Part shown: in pieces, positions 17,239 to 26,579 of the stretch
How positions within the stretch are numbered: the first letter of the stretch is position 1
Layout of the letters: every line of letters starts with the position of its first letter
Source of the DNA: CAVQBJ01 sp963710725
Lineage (GTDB): Bacteria; Actinomycetota; Thermoleophilia; Solirubrobacterales; Solirubrobacteraceae
Assembly: GCA_963710725.1 (NCBI GenBank)
Contig: CAVQBJ010000008.1
Span: 1,674,001 to 1,738,000 of the forward strand
Reading direction: 5' to 3'
DNA: 64,000 nt
Notes under the pieces: model-generated
Seen by the model: the letters and a program-made list of their open reading frames with translations, nothing else
Database searches by the model: none
Told to the model about the DNA's origin: nothing
Program-made: the position numbers and the translations under genes

Positions 17239-19080
17239 ATGGGACAAATGATCCGCACCTACTGGACCCGGGCCTCGCGTGTGGCGCCCCGCGCCCGGCT
17301 CGCCTTGCTGCTGCTCACGGCCGCTGTCGCGCCGGCGGCCTGCTCGAACTCGAGCGCGCAGACGACGACCACGACCGCCTCGGGGCCGCTCGATGCCAGC
17401 GCTCGCGCGGCTGCTGCGAACCCGGTGACCGTATCCCCGCTGCCGGGCACGCCCGACGCCTCACCGACGACGCAGATCAGCTTCCTCGGGAGCGGCGCAC
17501 TGACGATCACCGGCGTGCGCGTCGTCGGCTCGCGCAGCGGCACGCACGGCGGGCACACGCAGGCGTACTCGACCGGCACGGGCGCGAGCTTCCTCGTCGA
17601 CGGAGCGTTCACGCCGGGTGAGCACGTCAGCGTGCGGGCGACGGTGAACGGCAGCCCGGTGCGGACCGACTTCACGATCGCGCACCCGGCGACCGTCAGT
17701 CAGGCCGAGTTCCCGAGTAACCCGGGCGACCCCGCACAGGTTCAGCACTACGCCTCCGATCCGGCGCTCACGCCCTCGACGGTGACGATCACGACGCCGG
17801 CCCAGGCCGGGGCGACCCCCGGCGACTTCTTCCTCGCGCCCTACCAGGGCGACGGCTCACCCGGTCCGATGATCGTCGACCAGGCGGGGAACCTCATCTG
17901 GTTTCACCCGCTCCCCGCCGGGGAGTCAGCGACGAACTTCCAGGTGCAGGCCTACGACGGCCAGCCGGTGCTCACGTGGTGGCAGGGACGCATCCTCGAG
18001 GTCGGCTTCGGTCAGGGCGAGGACGTCATCTACAACAACGCCTACCAGCGCGTGGCGATCGTCCGCGCTGGTAACGGTTACTACGCCGATCTGCACGAGA
18101 TCCGCCTCGGCGCCGACGGGACGGCCTGGATCGACATCTTCGACCCGATCCGCTCGAACCTCAGCCACTATGGTGGCGTGGCCGCCGGCGTGCTCGAGGA
18201 TTCGATCGTGCAGGAGATCGACGTCAAGACCGGCCTCGTGATGTGGGAGTGGCACGCGCTCGGCCACATCCCGATCGGGGACTCGTATAACGGCGTGCCC
18301 AAGTCGAGCTACCCGTTCGACTACCTGCACATCAACTCGGTCGACCCGGGCCAGTCCGGCGACGTGCTGGTGTCGGCGCGCAACACCTGGACGATCTACG
18401 ACATCGATCAGCACAGCGGCGCGTTCCGCTTCGAGATCGGTCCGCGCTCGACGCTGCGCCAGGACGCCGGCACGCGCTTCTACTGGCAGCACGACGCCGA
18501 ATGGCAGCCCGGCGGCCTCATCTCGGTGTTCGACAACGGATCGGATCCGCCGAAGGAGAAGCAGTCGCGCGGACTGCTCCTGCGCCCCGACTTCTCCGGG
18601 CACACCGTCACGCTGGTCAAGGCGTTCGTGAACCCGACGAAGACGCTGCTCGCCTCGAGCCAGGGCAACACCCTCAGCCTGCCGGGCGGCAACTGGCTGC
18701 TCGGCTACGGCGGACTGCCGAACTTCACCGAGTTCGACAGTGCCGGCCACGTGCTCTACGACGCGACGCTCGGGAAGAACGTGCAGGACTTCCGCACCTA
18801 CCTCGCGCCCTGGCAGGGCCAGCCGACGACACCGCCGGCGATCGCGGTCACCCGAGACGGGGCCGGTCTGACGGTGCGCGCGAGCTGGAACGGCGCCACG
18901 CAGGTCGCCTCCTGGCAGGTGCTGGCCGGGCCGTCCGGCGCGCTCGCGCCGGTGGCCACGGCGCCCAAGCGGGGGTTCGAGACCGCCATCCACATCAGCA
19001 CCGCCGCCCCCGACGTGGCCGTGCGGGCGCTCGGCGCCTCGGGAGCGGTGCTCGGCAGCTCCCCGACGCAGTCGGGCTAG
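17239..19080 (+). CDS. Arylsulfotransferase-family lipoprotein
   Basis: 613-residue exported protein. Residues 1-35 form a signal peptide whose end APAAC matches a lipobox (Cys 35), so it is probably a lipoprotein anchored on the outer face of the membrane. A Ser/Thr-rich linker and a beta-sandwich-like part (about 55-170) precede the arylsulfotransferase propeller (about 185-540), with GDFFLAPYQGDGSPGPMIVD, ADLHEIRLGADGTAWID, PFDYLHINSVDPGQSGDVLV, FYWQHDAEWQPGGLISVFDN and LLGYGGLPNFTEFD. The conserved histidines of these motifs are those expected in PAPS-independent ASST enzymes, which move sulfate between phenolic compounds. The acceptor and donor are unknown. It is convergent with the giant adhesin gene (24-bp gap). 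Confidence 0.88.
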   Translation: MGQMIRTYWTRASRVAPRARLALLLLTAAVAPAACSNSSAQTTTTTASGPLDASARAAAANPVTVSPLPGTPDASPTTQISFLGSGALTITGVRVVGSRSGTHGGHTQAYSTGTGASFLVDGAFTPGEHVSVRATVNGSPVRTDFTIAHPATVSQAEFPSNPGDPAQVQHYASDPALTPSTVTITTPAQAGATPGDFFLAPYQGDGSPGPMIVDQAGNLIWFHPLPAGESATNFQVQAYDGQPVLTWWQGRILEVGFGQGEDVIYNNAYQRVAIVRAGNGYYADLHEIRLGADGTAWIDIFDPIRSNLSHYGGVAAGVLEDSIVQEIDVKTGLVMWEWHALGHIPIGDSYNGVPKSSYPFDYLHINSVDPGQSGDVLVSARNTWTIYDIDQHSGAFRFEIGPRSTLRQDAGTRFYWQHDAEWQPGGLISVFDNGSDPPKEKQSRGLLLRPDFSGHTVTLVKAFVNPTKTLLASSQGNTLSLPGGNWLLGYGGLPNFTEFDSAGHVLYDATLGKNVQDFRTYLAPWQGQPTTPPAIAVTRDGAGLTVRASWNGATQVASWQVLAGPSGALAPVATAPKRGFETAIHISTAAPDVAVRALGASGAVLGSSPTQSG

Positions 19081-19104
19081 CCCAGGACCGGCGGCGCCGG
19101 ATCG

Positions 19105-21045
19105 TCAGCCGCGCAGCCTGACGATCCGGTTGGCCGGCAGCCTGCCGCGGTAGACGCGGCGGATCCGGCGTACCTGCGCGCGCGTCAGGTGCACCTTGAC
19201 CTTGTGGTGCACGCCCGCCGCGAAGCCGAACAGCGTCGGCCGGCCCGCGGTGAACGTGAACTGATCGGCAGCGGTCGTGGGGCTCACGAGCGCCCCGACG
19301 TGGACCGTGATGTCCACGCTGCCGCTCGTCTGCACCGCCGGCACCTGGGCGACGATCACGTCGTTGCCCAGCGGGGCGAACAACGCCGGGTGCGCGCCGA
19401 AGTCCACCGCCGTGGCCCGGCCGAAGTTCGCGCCGAAGATCAGGACGATCGAGTTTCCGCTCGCCCGGTTGGGATACACGAAGGTGACCGTCGGCGTCCC
19501 GGGCGGCAGCGTGACCGTCAGGAGCGCCGCCCGCGTCACCGTGCTGCCGGCCGAGTTGGTGAAGACAGCGCGGTAGCGGTTGCCGTTCGACGAGTAGGGC
19601 ACGTTCGCGATCGTCAGCTTCGTCGACGTGGCGCCCTGGATGTTCGAGAACGTGAAGCCGCCATCGGCCGACACCTGCCACTGCACCGTCGGGGCGGGCG
19701 TCCCGGAGGCGGCCGCCGTGAAGGTGGCGGTCGCGCCGACCGGCACGGACATGTCGAGCGGCTGCAGCGTCACGACTGGCTTGACGGGCCTGGCCGTCGT
19801 GGTGGTCGTCGTCGTGGTGGTCCTCGTCGTCGACGTTGTCGTGGTCTTGGTCATCGACGTGGTCGTTGTCGTGGTCTTGGTCGTCGACGTCGTGCTCGTG
19901 GTCGTCGTCGGCGTCGTCGTCGTCGTCGTGGTCGTCTTGGTGGTTGTCGTCGTCGTCGGCGTCGTGGTCGTGGTGGTCGTCGTCGGCGTGGTCGTCGTAG
20001 TCGTAGTGGTCGTCGTCGGCGTGGTCGTCGTAGTCGTCTTCGACGTCGTCGTCGTGGTGGTCGTCGTCGGCGTGGTCGTCGTCGGCGTCGTGGTAGTCGT
20101 GGTCGTCGTCGGCGTCGTGGTAGTCGTGGTCGTCGTCGGCGTCGTCGTGGTGGTCGTCGTCGTCGGCGTCGTCGTGGTCGTCGTCGTGGTGGTCGTCGTC
20201 GGCGTCGTCGTGGTGGTCGAGGACGTCGTGGTCGTCGTGGTCGTCGTCACCGCGGTGACCGTGACCGTCTCGGCGCCGCACAGGCTCGACGACGGGCCGT
20301 TCACCCCGCCGCCGCTGTACGCGGCGGTCCAGTAGTAGGTCCCGGGCGCATTCAGCATCACCGCGGCCGATGCCGGGACGACACCACCGCTGACCGTCAC
20401 CGTCTGCGCCGAGCCGACGAGCTGGGTGCAGGCGCTGTCGGAGTAGACGTCGTACGTGACCGTCCCCGTCGCGGTGGCGCTGTTCGCGCCGCTGAGCGTG
20501 GCCGCGTCGGCCACCGACGTGCCGGCCGGCACCGTGATCGATGCCCCCGACTGACCGGCGCCCGAGAGCGACGTCGTCAGTGTTGTCGTCGTGGCCGTGA
20601 CGACGACCTTCTCGGCCCCGCAGGCGCTGCTCGACGCCAGGTTGACGCCGTTACCGGTGTACGAGGCCGTCCAGTAGTACGTCCCCGGCGTGCTCAGCGT
20701 GACCCCGGCCGACGGGGGAACGACGCCCCCGCTCACCGTCACCGTCTGCGCCGAACCGACCTGCGCCGTGCACGCGCTGTCGGAATACACGGCGTACGTG
20801 ACCGACCCCGTCGCGGTGGCGCTGTTCGCGCCGCTGAGCGTGGCCGCGTCGGCCACCGAGGTGCCGACCGGCACAGTGATCGATGTCCCGGTCTGACCGC
20901 CGCCGCTCAGCGACGTCGTCAGTGTCGTCGCCGTCGGCACGACCGTCACCTTCTCGGCGCCGCACGAGCTGCTCGACGGCTGGTTGTTGGCGTCGCCGCC
21001 GTAGGAGGCCGTCCAGTAGTACGTGCCCGGCGTGCTGAGGGTCAC
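19105..21045 (-). CDS. Giant secreted repeat protein, C-terminal frame segment (Ig-like, Thr-rich linker, IPT-like)
   Basis: Last of three frame segments of one large gene; the ATG at 21045 is internal and the coherent sequence enters from about 21070 out of the segment upstream. It contains two full copies of an about 95-residue beta domain (TTLTTSLSGAGQSGASITVP ... GTYYWTASYTGNGVN), a Thr/Pro linker of about 155 residues, one Ig-like domain with VTLQPLDMSVPVGATATFTA, an IPT/TIG-like strand set (VTFVYPNRASGNSIVLIFGA) and a basic C-terminus rich in Arg and Lys. No LPxTG motif or membrane anchor is present. These domains suggest a surface or matrix adhesin. See the other two segments for the N-terminus and middle. 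Confidence 0.8.
   Translation of the reverse strand: MTLSTPGTYYWTASYGGDANNQPSSSSCGAEKVTVVPTATTLTTSLSGGGQTGTSITVPVGTSVADAATLSGANSATATGSVTYAVYSDSACTAQVGSAQTVTVSGGVVPPSAGVTLSTPGTYYWTASYTGNGVNLASSSACGAEKVVVTATTTTLTTSLSGAGQSGASITVPAGTSVADAATLSGANSATATGTVTYDVYSDSACTQLVGSAQTVTVSGGVVPASAAVMLNAPGTYYWTAAYSGGGVNGPSSSLCGAETVTVTAVTTTTTTTTSSTTTTTPTTTTTTTTTTTPTTTTTTTTPTTTTTTTTPTTTTTTTTPTTTTPTTTTTTTTSKTTTTTTPTTTTTTTTTTPTTTTTTTTPTTTTTTKTTTTTTTTPTTTTSTTSTTKTTTTTTSMTKTTTTSTTRTTTTTTTTTARPVKPVVTLQPLDMSVPVGATATFTAAASGTPAPTVQWQVSADGGFTFSNIQGATSTKLTIANVPYSSNGNRYRAVFTNSAGSTVTRAALLTVTLPPGTPTVTFVYPNRASGNSIVLIFGANFGRATAVDFGAHPALFAPLGNDVIVAQVPAVQTSGSVDITVHVGALVSPTTAADQFTFTAGRPTLFGFAAGVHHKVKVHLTRAQVRRIRRVYRGRLPANRIVRLRG
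19797..20265. repeat. Thr/Pro-coding trinucleotide repeat tract
   Basis: About 470 bases made almost only of gtc/gtg-type triplets on the plus strand, read on the minus strand as ACC/ACG/ACT/ACA threonine codons with a proline every 6-10 residues and a few Lys/Ser. It codes the extended linker of the giant secreted protein. Such Thr/Pro linkers are common stalks on surface proteins and may be glycosylated. Confidence 0.9.
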
Positions 21046-22075
21046 ACCCGACGACGCCGGGGCGAAGCCACGCGCTCACCGTCACCGTCTGCGCTGAACC
21101 GACCTGCGCCGTGCACGCGCTGTCGGAGTACACGTCGTAGGTCACGCTGCCGGCCGCGATCGCACTGCTGACGCCGGCGAGCGTCGCCGCGTCCGTGACC
21201 GACGTCCCCGCCGGCACGGTGATCGACGTCCCGGACTGCCCGGCGCCCGACAGCGACGTGGTCAGCGTCGTCGGCGGCGGCGTGATCACCTGCGGGAGCG
21301 CCTGTGTCGTCGAGCTGGACAGGAAGTTGCCGTCACCGCTGTACGTCGCCGAGATCGGGTGCGTCCCGGCGCTCAGCGTCGACGTCGCGAACGTCGCGGT
21401 CGTCACGCCGCCGGCGCTGGTGGACACCGGGCTGGTTCCCAGCGTCGCCGAGCCGTCGGTGAAGGTCACCGAGCCGGTCGGCCCCGAGCCCGAGACCGGC
21501 GTGACCGTCGCCGTGAACGTCACCGGCGCCCCGAACGCCGCCGGCGTGCCGGACGTGCCAAGCGTCGTCGCGGTGGTCGCCCGAGTGACCCCTACCGAGG
21601 TGGGAGGGCTCGACGTGACCGTGTTGTAGAAGCCGTCGCCGCTGTACGTCGCCGTGATCTGCTGCGTGCCGACGGGGAGCGCCGTGGTGGACAACGCGGC
21701 CGAGGTCGTGCCGCTCGTCGTCGTCAGCGGCACTGTGGCGAGCGTCGTCGAGCCGTCAGTGAACGTGACGGTGCCCGTGGGCGCCGGATTCAGCGGCGAG
21801 GCGACCGTCGCGGTCAGCGTCACCGACTGGCCGAACTGGATGCTGCTCGGCGTCGGCACCAGTCCGATGGTCGGCGTGGCCTTGTTGATGACCTGCGAGA
21901 GCGTGCCACTGACCGGGCTCGGCTGGTAGTTGCCGTCGCCGCCGTAGGACGCCGTGATCGAGTGCGTGCCGGGCGCCAGCGAGCTCGTGAGGAAGATCGC
22001 CGCCACGGACGCGCCGCCATCGACGGCCGTGATCGGCTCGCTTCCCAGCGTTGCGCTGCCGTCCGAGAAGGTCAC
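20651..22075 (-). CDS. Giant secreted repeat protein, middle frame segment (bacterial Ig-like domains)
   Basis: Second frame segment. The sequence is coherent from about 22085 down to about 21070. It codes four tandem Ig-like domains of about 90 residues of the Big_3 type, each with a core such as GTVTFTDGSTTLATVPLTT and a closing GTQQITATYSGDGFY, and then one copy of the SLSGAGQSG-type domain that continues in the C-terminal segment. After about 21070 this frame turns into Arg-rich noise while the next frame resumes the domain. The join with the previous segment lies in a Big_3 domain (VTPTGSVTFSDGSATLG across the break), so nothing seems to be missing except frame. Confidence 0.75.
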   Translation of the reverse strand: MTFSDGSATLGSEPITAVDGGASVAAIFLTSSLAPGTHSITASYGGDGNYQPSPVSGTLSQVINKATPTIGLVPTPSSIQFGQSVTLTATVASPLNPAPTGTVTFTDGSTTLATVPLTTTSGTTSAALSTTALPVGTQQITATYSGDGFYNTVTSSPPTSVGVTRATTATTLGTSGTPAAFGAPVTFTATVTPVSGSGPTGSVTFTDGSATLGTSPVSTSAGGVTTATFATSTLSAGTHPISATYSGDGNFLSSSTTQALPQVITPPPTTLTTSLSGAGQSGTSITVPAGTSVTDAATLAGVSSAIAAGSVTYDVYSDSACTAQVGSAQTVTVSAWLRPGVVGCDPQHAGHVLLDGLLRRRRQQPAVEQLVRRREGDGRADGDDTDDVAERRRSDRDIDHCAGRHLGGRRGHAQRREQRHRDGVGHVRRVFRQRVHGAGRFGADGDGERGRRSPVGRGHAEHAGDVLLDGLVHR

Positions 22076-25000
22076 CGATCCCGTCGGCAGTCGGCGTGAC
22101 GCCCGCGGGCCCGGCCACGGTGGCCGTGAAGATCACCTGGGATCCGTAGGTCGTCGGCGTGCCACTCGACTGGAGGGTCACCGTCGTGGGCGCCTTGTTG
22201 ACCGTCACCGGCGCCGGTGTCGTGGTCGCCGAGACGAGGTAGTTGCCGTCGCCACCGTAGCTGGCGCTGATCGAGTGCGCACCGACCGCCGGCTGGGGCG
22301 CCGTGAAGGTCGCCGTCGTCACGCCGGCAGTCGTGGACAGCGTCCCTGGGCCCAGGGTGGTCGAGCCGTCCGTGAAGGTCACCGTGCCGCTAGGCGGCGG
22401 CAGCACTCCAGTGGGCCCCGTCACCGTAGCCGTGTAGGTCTCCGACTGACCGAAGGTGATCGGCGAGGCGCTGGCCGCCACCGTGATCGTCGTGGGCGCC
22501 TTGTTGACCACCTCGCTCGTCGCCGGCGAGCTGGGAGCGCTCGGCTTGAAGTTCGAGTCGCCGCCGTAGGTGGCGGTGAGCGAGTGTGTGCCCACCGATA
22601 GCGGCGCCGCCAGCGTCGTGGTCAGCGTCGCCGTGGTCACGCCGGCGGTCGTCGACACCGTGCCGGTTCCGAGCGTCGCCGCGCCGTCCGTGAACGTCAC
22701 GGTGCCCGTCGGGCTGCCGATCGGACCCTGGCCGGTGGTGATCGTGGCCGTGAGCGTCACCGGCTGGCCGTAGGTCGACGGGTTAGGCGCCGCCGCCAGC
22801 GTCGTTGTCGTGCTGTCGCGGTCGCGCTTGACGGCGATGAAGCTGGTCTGGCTCGAGTAGTCGCCGAGGAAGTTGTTCGCCACCGTGGCGAACTGCCCGG
22901 TCGTCGGGCCGGTGATGACGTCGAACTCGGTGCCTACCGGCGGGGCGTAGCCGCCGACCAGGTTCGGGAAGATCGTTCCGCCCGGCGTGAACGTGGCGCC
23001 GCCGGAGAGGTGGATGACGCCGAAGTTCGTGGCGCTGGCCAGGTCGGGCTGCAGCGTGCCATCGGCCTCGTTCGTGAACACGTCGGAGCCATCCGTCATG
23101 TTCATCACCGCACCCGGCTCGATCTCCACCAGGCCGTCATTGGTCAGGGTGTTGCCTTCGTCGACCTCGAGCGTGCCACTGATCAGCTTGACCGTGCCCG
23201 CGGTCGTGTTGGCCACGCTCGCGCGCAGGTAGTCGGGCCCGGATCCTTCGACCTGCGTCTGCAGGGTCCCGTTGTTGGTCAGCAGACTGCCGGTGACGAG
23301 CGCGTAGCCGCCGCTGGCCTGCGCGTCGAGCGTCAACGTGCCGTCGTTGGTCACACCCGTGCCACCGAGCGTCAGCGAAGAGTCGTGGCTCGGGATCGCC
23401 GCTGCGACGACGGTCTGACCCGAGGGGATCGTGCCGTTCAGCGTCGGGTTGTCGTAGAGATCGAACTGGCCGCCGCCGCTCTCGTCGGTCAGCGTGCCAC
23501 TGCTCATGTACACCGGGTTGCCGGTCTGCGCCGCGCCACCGGCGTTCTGCGTCCAGCTGGTGCCGTCGATGAGCGTGATCGCGCCGTTGTTCGTCACCGC
23601 CCCGTTGTTGGCGATCAGCGCACTGCCATCCTCGGCCTCGAACGTCGCCGCGGCGTCGACCTGAAGCAACCCGTCGTTCGTCGTGGTAGTGCCTTCGTAC
23701 TGGGTGAGGGTTCCGGACTCGACCTCCGTCGTGGCGCCCGCGTTGTTGGTCAGGTTGACCTCGAGGTAGGTGAGCGCGGCCGTACCTTGTGCCGACTCCG
23801 AATCGAGCGTCCCGTTGTTGATCAGCGTCGCCGAGGTCGGAACCAACTCGGCGTAGCCGCCGCCCGTGGACTCATTGAGGACGAGCGTCCCGTCGTTGGT
23901 GACCGACCCGCCACCCAGCGTCAGCGAGGAGTCGTGGCTGGGGATTGCATCTGCCGTCACGGTCTGCCCGGCCGGGATGGTTCCGATCAGCGTGGGCGAG
24001 TCATAGAGCTCGAACTGGCCGGTGCCGCTCTGGTCCGTCAGCGTTCCGCTGGACATCAGCACCGGGTTGCCGCTCTCGGGCCCGTTCTGAGTCCAGGAGG
24101 ATCCGCCGATCAGGGTGACGGTGCCGTTGTCGACGACGGTTCCGTCGTTCACGAACAGGGCACTGCCATCGTCTTCCTCGAACGTCGCCCCGGAGTCGAC
24201 CGTGAACGTGCCGTCGTTGGTCGTGGTCGTGGGCTCGAACTGGTTCAGGGTCCCCGACTTGACCTCGACCGACGCGCCGAGAGAGTTGATCAGCCCCACC
24301 TCGAGGTAGCTGGTCGTCGCCCCGTCCTCCGACTGGGAGTCGATCTTCCCGTTGTTGGTCAACGTCGCCGTGGTCGGAGAGAGCACGACCGTCCCACCGC
24401 TGGCCTGCTCGTCCAGGATGAGCGTGCCGTCGTTGGTCACGCCGCCACCACCCAGCGTGACCTCCGAGTTATGGCTCGGGATCGCCGCGGCGGTCACCGT
24501 CTGTCCCGCCGGGATCGTGCCGATCAGCGTCGGACTGTCGACGAGCTCGAACGATCCGGCGCCGCTCGTATCCGTGAGCGTGCCGCCGAACAGCTCCACC
24601 GGGGCTCCCGTCTGCGGATTGGACCCGGCGCTCTGGGTCCACGACGAGCCACCGATGAGCGTGATCGCCCCGTTGTTGGTGACCGAGCCATTGTTGATCA
24701 GCACCGCGGTGCCGTCGTCCTCCTCGAACGTCGCCTGCGCGTCGACCTGGAGAAGCCCGTCGTTGGTCGTCGTGGTGCCCTCGAACTGATTGAAGGTGCC
24801 GGCCTGCACCTCGACGGTCCCCGAGGGCTCGTTGACCAGCGTCGTCTCCAGGTAGCCCGTCACAGTTCCCACGGTGTTGTTCGTCAACGACCCGTAGTTG
24901 TCGATCGCCGCGGCGCTTGTCGCCGGCAGCAGTGCCGCCTGTCCGCCGGTCGCGGGCGACGACAGCGCCAGGGTGCCGTGATTGGTCACCGTCCCGGAGA

Positions 25001-26426
25001 TCGTCAGGCTGGCGTTATGCCCGGGGATCGCGTCCACGGTCACCTTCTGCCCCGGGGGGATCGTGCCGACCAGCGTCGCACTATCGATGACATCGAACGC
25101 TCCGCCACCCGTCTGATCGGTCAGCGTGCCACCCGCGGAGATGGAGACCGGGTTGCCGCTCTCGGCGCCGTTCTGGGTCCAGGAGGTGCCAGCGATCAGC
25201 GACACCGTGCCGTTGTTGACCACATCGCCGTCGTTGATGAACAGCGCGGTGCCATCGTCACCCTCATACTCGGCGCCCGAGTCGACCTGCAGCAACCCGT
25301 CGTTGGTTGTGGTGGTGCCCTCGTACTGGATGAGGTTCGCCGCCTTGACCTCGACCGTCGCGCCGCCGTTGTTCGTCAGCGGCACCTCCTCGTAGACCGG
25401 ATTACCGGTCTGCGACGTCACGTCGAACGTGCCGTTGTTGACGAACGTCTCCGCCCCCGTGAGGTAGTCGGTGCCGCCGCCGGTGGGCGAGTCCATCACG
25501 AACGTGCCGTCGTTGATGACCTGGCCGGTGGCCCCGGACAGCACGACGTTCGAGTTGTGGCCCGGGAGGGCTTCGGCCGTCACCGTCTGCCCGGCCGGGA
25601 TCGTGCCCGTCAGCCCCGACGAGTCCACCAGGTCAAAGCTCCCGCCCCCGCTGACATCGGTCAGTAACCCGCTGGAGACGATCTCCACCGGATTGCCCGA
25701 CTGGGCAGCGCTGCCCGCGGCCTGCGTCCAGCCCGAGTTGCCCTCGAGCAGGATCGACCCGCCGTCGGCCAGCGCGCCGCCGTTGAGGAACTCGGCGCTG
25801 CTGTCGTCCAGGGTCAGGGACGAACCGCTGGAGACCGTGAAGCTACCGAGGTTGGTGATCGTGTTCGCCTGGTCGGCGAGGTTGCTGATCCCCGACAGTG
25901 TCGTCGTGGCGCCGCTCTCGTTGACCAGGTTGGCGCGAAGGTAGTTCTCGTTCGTGCCGTCGGCGACCGTCGAGAACGCGCCATAGTTGTCGAGCTGCGC
26001 GCCCGTGATCATGGCGTAGCCCGCACCGACCTGGGTGTCCAGGGCCAGCGCGCCGGTCTGATTGACCGTGCTCGTGGCGGCGATCGTCAGGATGGCGTTG
26101 TTGCCCGGCTGTGCCTGGACGAGCAACTGCTGCGCGCCGCCGCCGGAGGCGTTGCCGATCGTGATCGAGTTGACGCTTGCGCCGGAGCCGGCCAGCGTCA
26201 CCGTGTAGCTCCCGGCCACCTGGATGCACACGTTCTCTCCGGAGGTGGGGACCCCGTTAGTCCAATCGGCCGCGTTGCTCCATAGGCCGCTGGTAGCGCT
26301 CGCCCATGACGTGTCGCAGGTCGCGGCCGAGGCGCCGGCCGGCAGAGCGAGCATCGCGAGCATGGCGCAAAGCGCGGTAGCGAGGCCCGGCGACCAGGTC
26401 TGGGCGACGCGGCGTGCGGCAAGCAT
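21756..26426 (-). CDS. Giant secreted repeat protein, N-terminal frame segment (beta-helix repeats)
   Basis: First and longest segment; coherent from ATG 26426 to about 22090. GGGGGAG lies upstream of the start. Residues 1-33 are a signal peptide (LATALCAMLAMLALPAGASA). Residues about 35-1120 are Thr/Asn/Gly-rich with five repeats of about 160-190 residues, each with GTIPAGQTVTADAIPSHDSS, VTNDGTL, TTTTNDGLLQVD and SWTQN motifs, typical of a parallel beta-helix adhesin. Three Big_3-type Ig domains (about 90 residues each) follow from about residue 1180. Joined over its three frames the gene would give about 2,440 residues, presumably exported. Divergence of the repeats indicates old duplications. 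It is preceded by a 153-bp interval before ppc's stop. Confidence 0.85.
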   Translation of the reverse strand: MLAARRVAQTWSPGLATALCAMLAMLALPAGASAATCDTSWASATSGLWSNAADWTNGVPTSGENVCIQVAGSYTVTLAGSGASVNSITIGNASGGGAQQLLVQAQPGNNAILTIAATSTVNQTGALALDTQVGAGYAMITGAQLDNYGAFSTVADGTNENYLRANLVNESGATTTLSGISNLADQANTITNLGSFTVSSGSSLTLDDSSAEFLNGGALADGGSILLEGNSGWTQAAGSAAQSGNPVEIVSSGLLTDVSGGGSFDLVDSSGLTGTIPAGQTVTAEALPGHNSNVVLSGATGQVINDGTFVMDSPTGGGTDYLTGAETFVNNGTFDVTSQTGNPVYEEVPLTNNGGATVEVKAANLIQYEGTTTTNDGLLQVDSGAEYEGDDGTALFINDGDVVNNGTVSLIAGTSWTQNGAESGNPVSISAGGTLTDQTGGGAFDVIDSATLVGTIPPGQKVTVDAIPGHNASLTISGTVTNHGTLALSSPATGGQAALLPATSAAAIDNYGSLTNNTVGTVTGYLETTLVNEPSGTVEVQAGTFNQFEGTTTTNDGLLQVDAQATFEEDDGTAVLINNGSVTNNGAITLIGGSSWTQSAGSNPQTGAPVELFGGTLTDTSGAGSFELVDSPTLIGTIPAGQTVTAAAIPSHNSEVTLGGGGVTNDGTLILDEQASGGTVVLSPTTATLTNNGKIDSQSEDGATTSYLEVGLINSLGASVEVKSGTLNQFEPTTTTNDGTFTVDSGATFEEDDGSALFVNDGTVVDNGTVTLIGGSSWTQNGPESGNPVLMSSGTLTDQSGTGQFELYDSPTLIGTIPAGQTVTADAIPSHDSSLTLGGGSVTNDGTLVLNESTGGGYAELVPTSATLINNGTLDSESAQGTAALTYLEVNLTNNAGATTEVESGTLTQYEGTTTTNDGLLQVDAAATFEAEDGSALIANNGAVTNNGAITLIDGTSWTQNAGGAAQTGNPVYMSSGTLTDESGGGQFDLYDNPTLNGTIPSGQTVVAAAIPSHDSSLTLGGTGVTNDGTLTLDAQASGGYALVTGSLLTNNGTLQTQVEGSGPDYLRASVANTTAGTVKLISGTLEVDEGNTLTNDGLVEIEPGAVMNMTDGSDVFTNEADGTLQPDLASATNFGVIHLSGGATFTPGGTIFPNLVGGYAPPVGTEFDVITGPTTGQFATVANNFLGDYSSQTSFIAVKRDRDSTTTTLAAAPNPSTYGQPVTLTATITTGQGPIGSPTGTVTFTDGAATLGTGTVSTTAGVTTATLTTTLAAPLSVGTHSLTATYGGDSNFKPSAPSSPATSEVVNKAPTTITVAASASPITFGQSETYTATVTGPTGVLPPPSGTVTFTDGSTTLGPGTLSTTAGVTTATFTAPQPAVGAHSISASYGGDGNYLVSATTTPAPVTVNKAPTTVTLQSSGTPTTYGSQVIFTATVAGPAGVTPTADGIGDLLGRQRNAGKRADHGRRWRRVRGGDLPHELAGARHALDHGVLRRRRQLPAEPGQWHALAGHQQGHADHRTGADAEQHPVRPVGDADRDGRLAAESGAHGHRHVH

Positions 26427-26579
26427 GGACTCCCCCTTGCACTCGTCCTTGGCGAAGGCCCACGGATCTGAAGGCCGCGCTCCTAGCGCGCCGGACATCC
26501 GTGGCGCGGGCACCCTACCAGCTTTGCCCACCAATGAGGAGGTTTGTTGACCGGATGCTCCGGATTGGCGCTGCGCGCG

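Noticed and set aside
19628..20335. Plus-strand open frame with a long Val-only stretch
   Set aside because: It is the antisense reading of the Thr/Pro linker of the giant secreted protein (gtc/gtg triplets read as valine).
23010..25667. 885-codon plus-strand open frame
   Set aside because: Antisense to the beta-helix repeats; composition is Arg/Val/Asp-rich without a recognisable domain, and the minus frame has a signal peptide and clear repeats.
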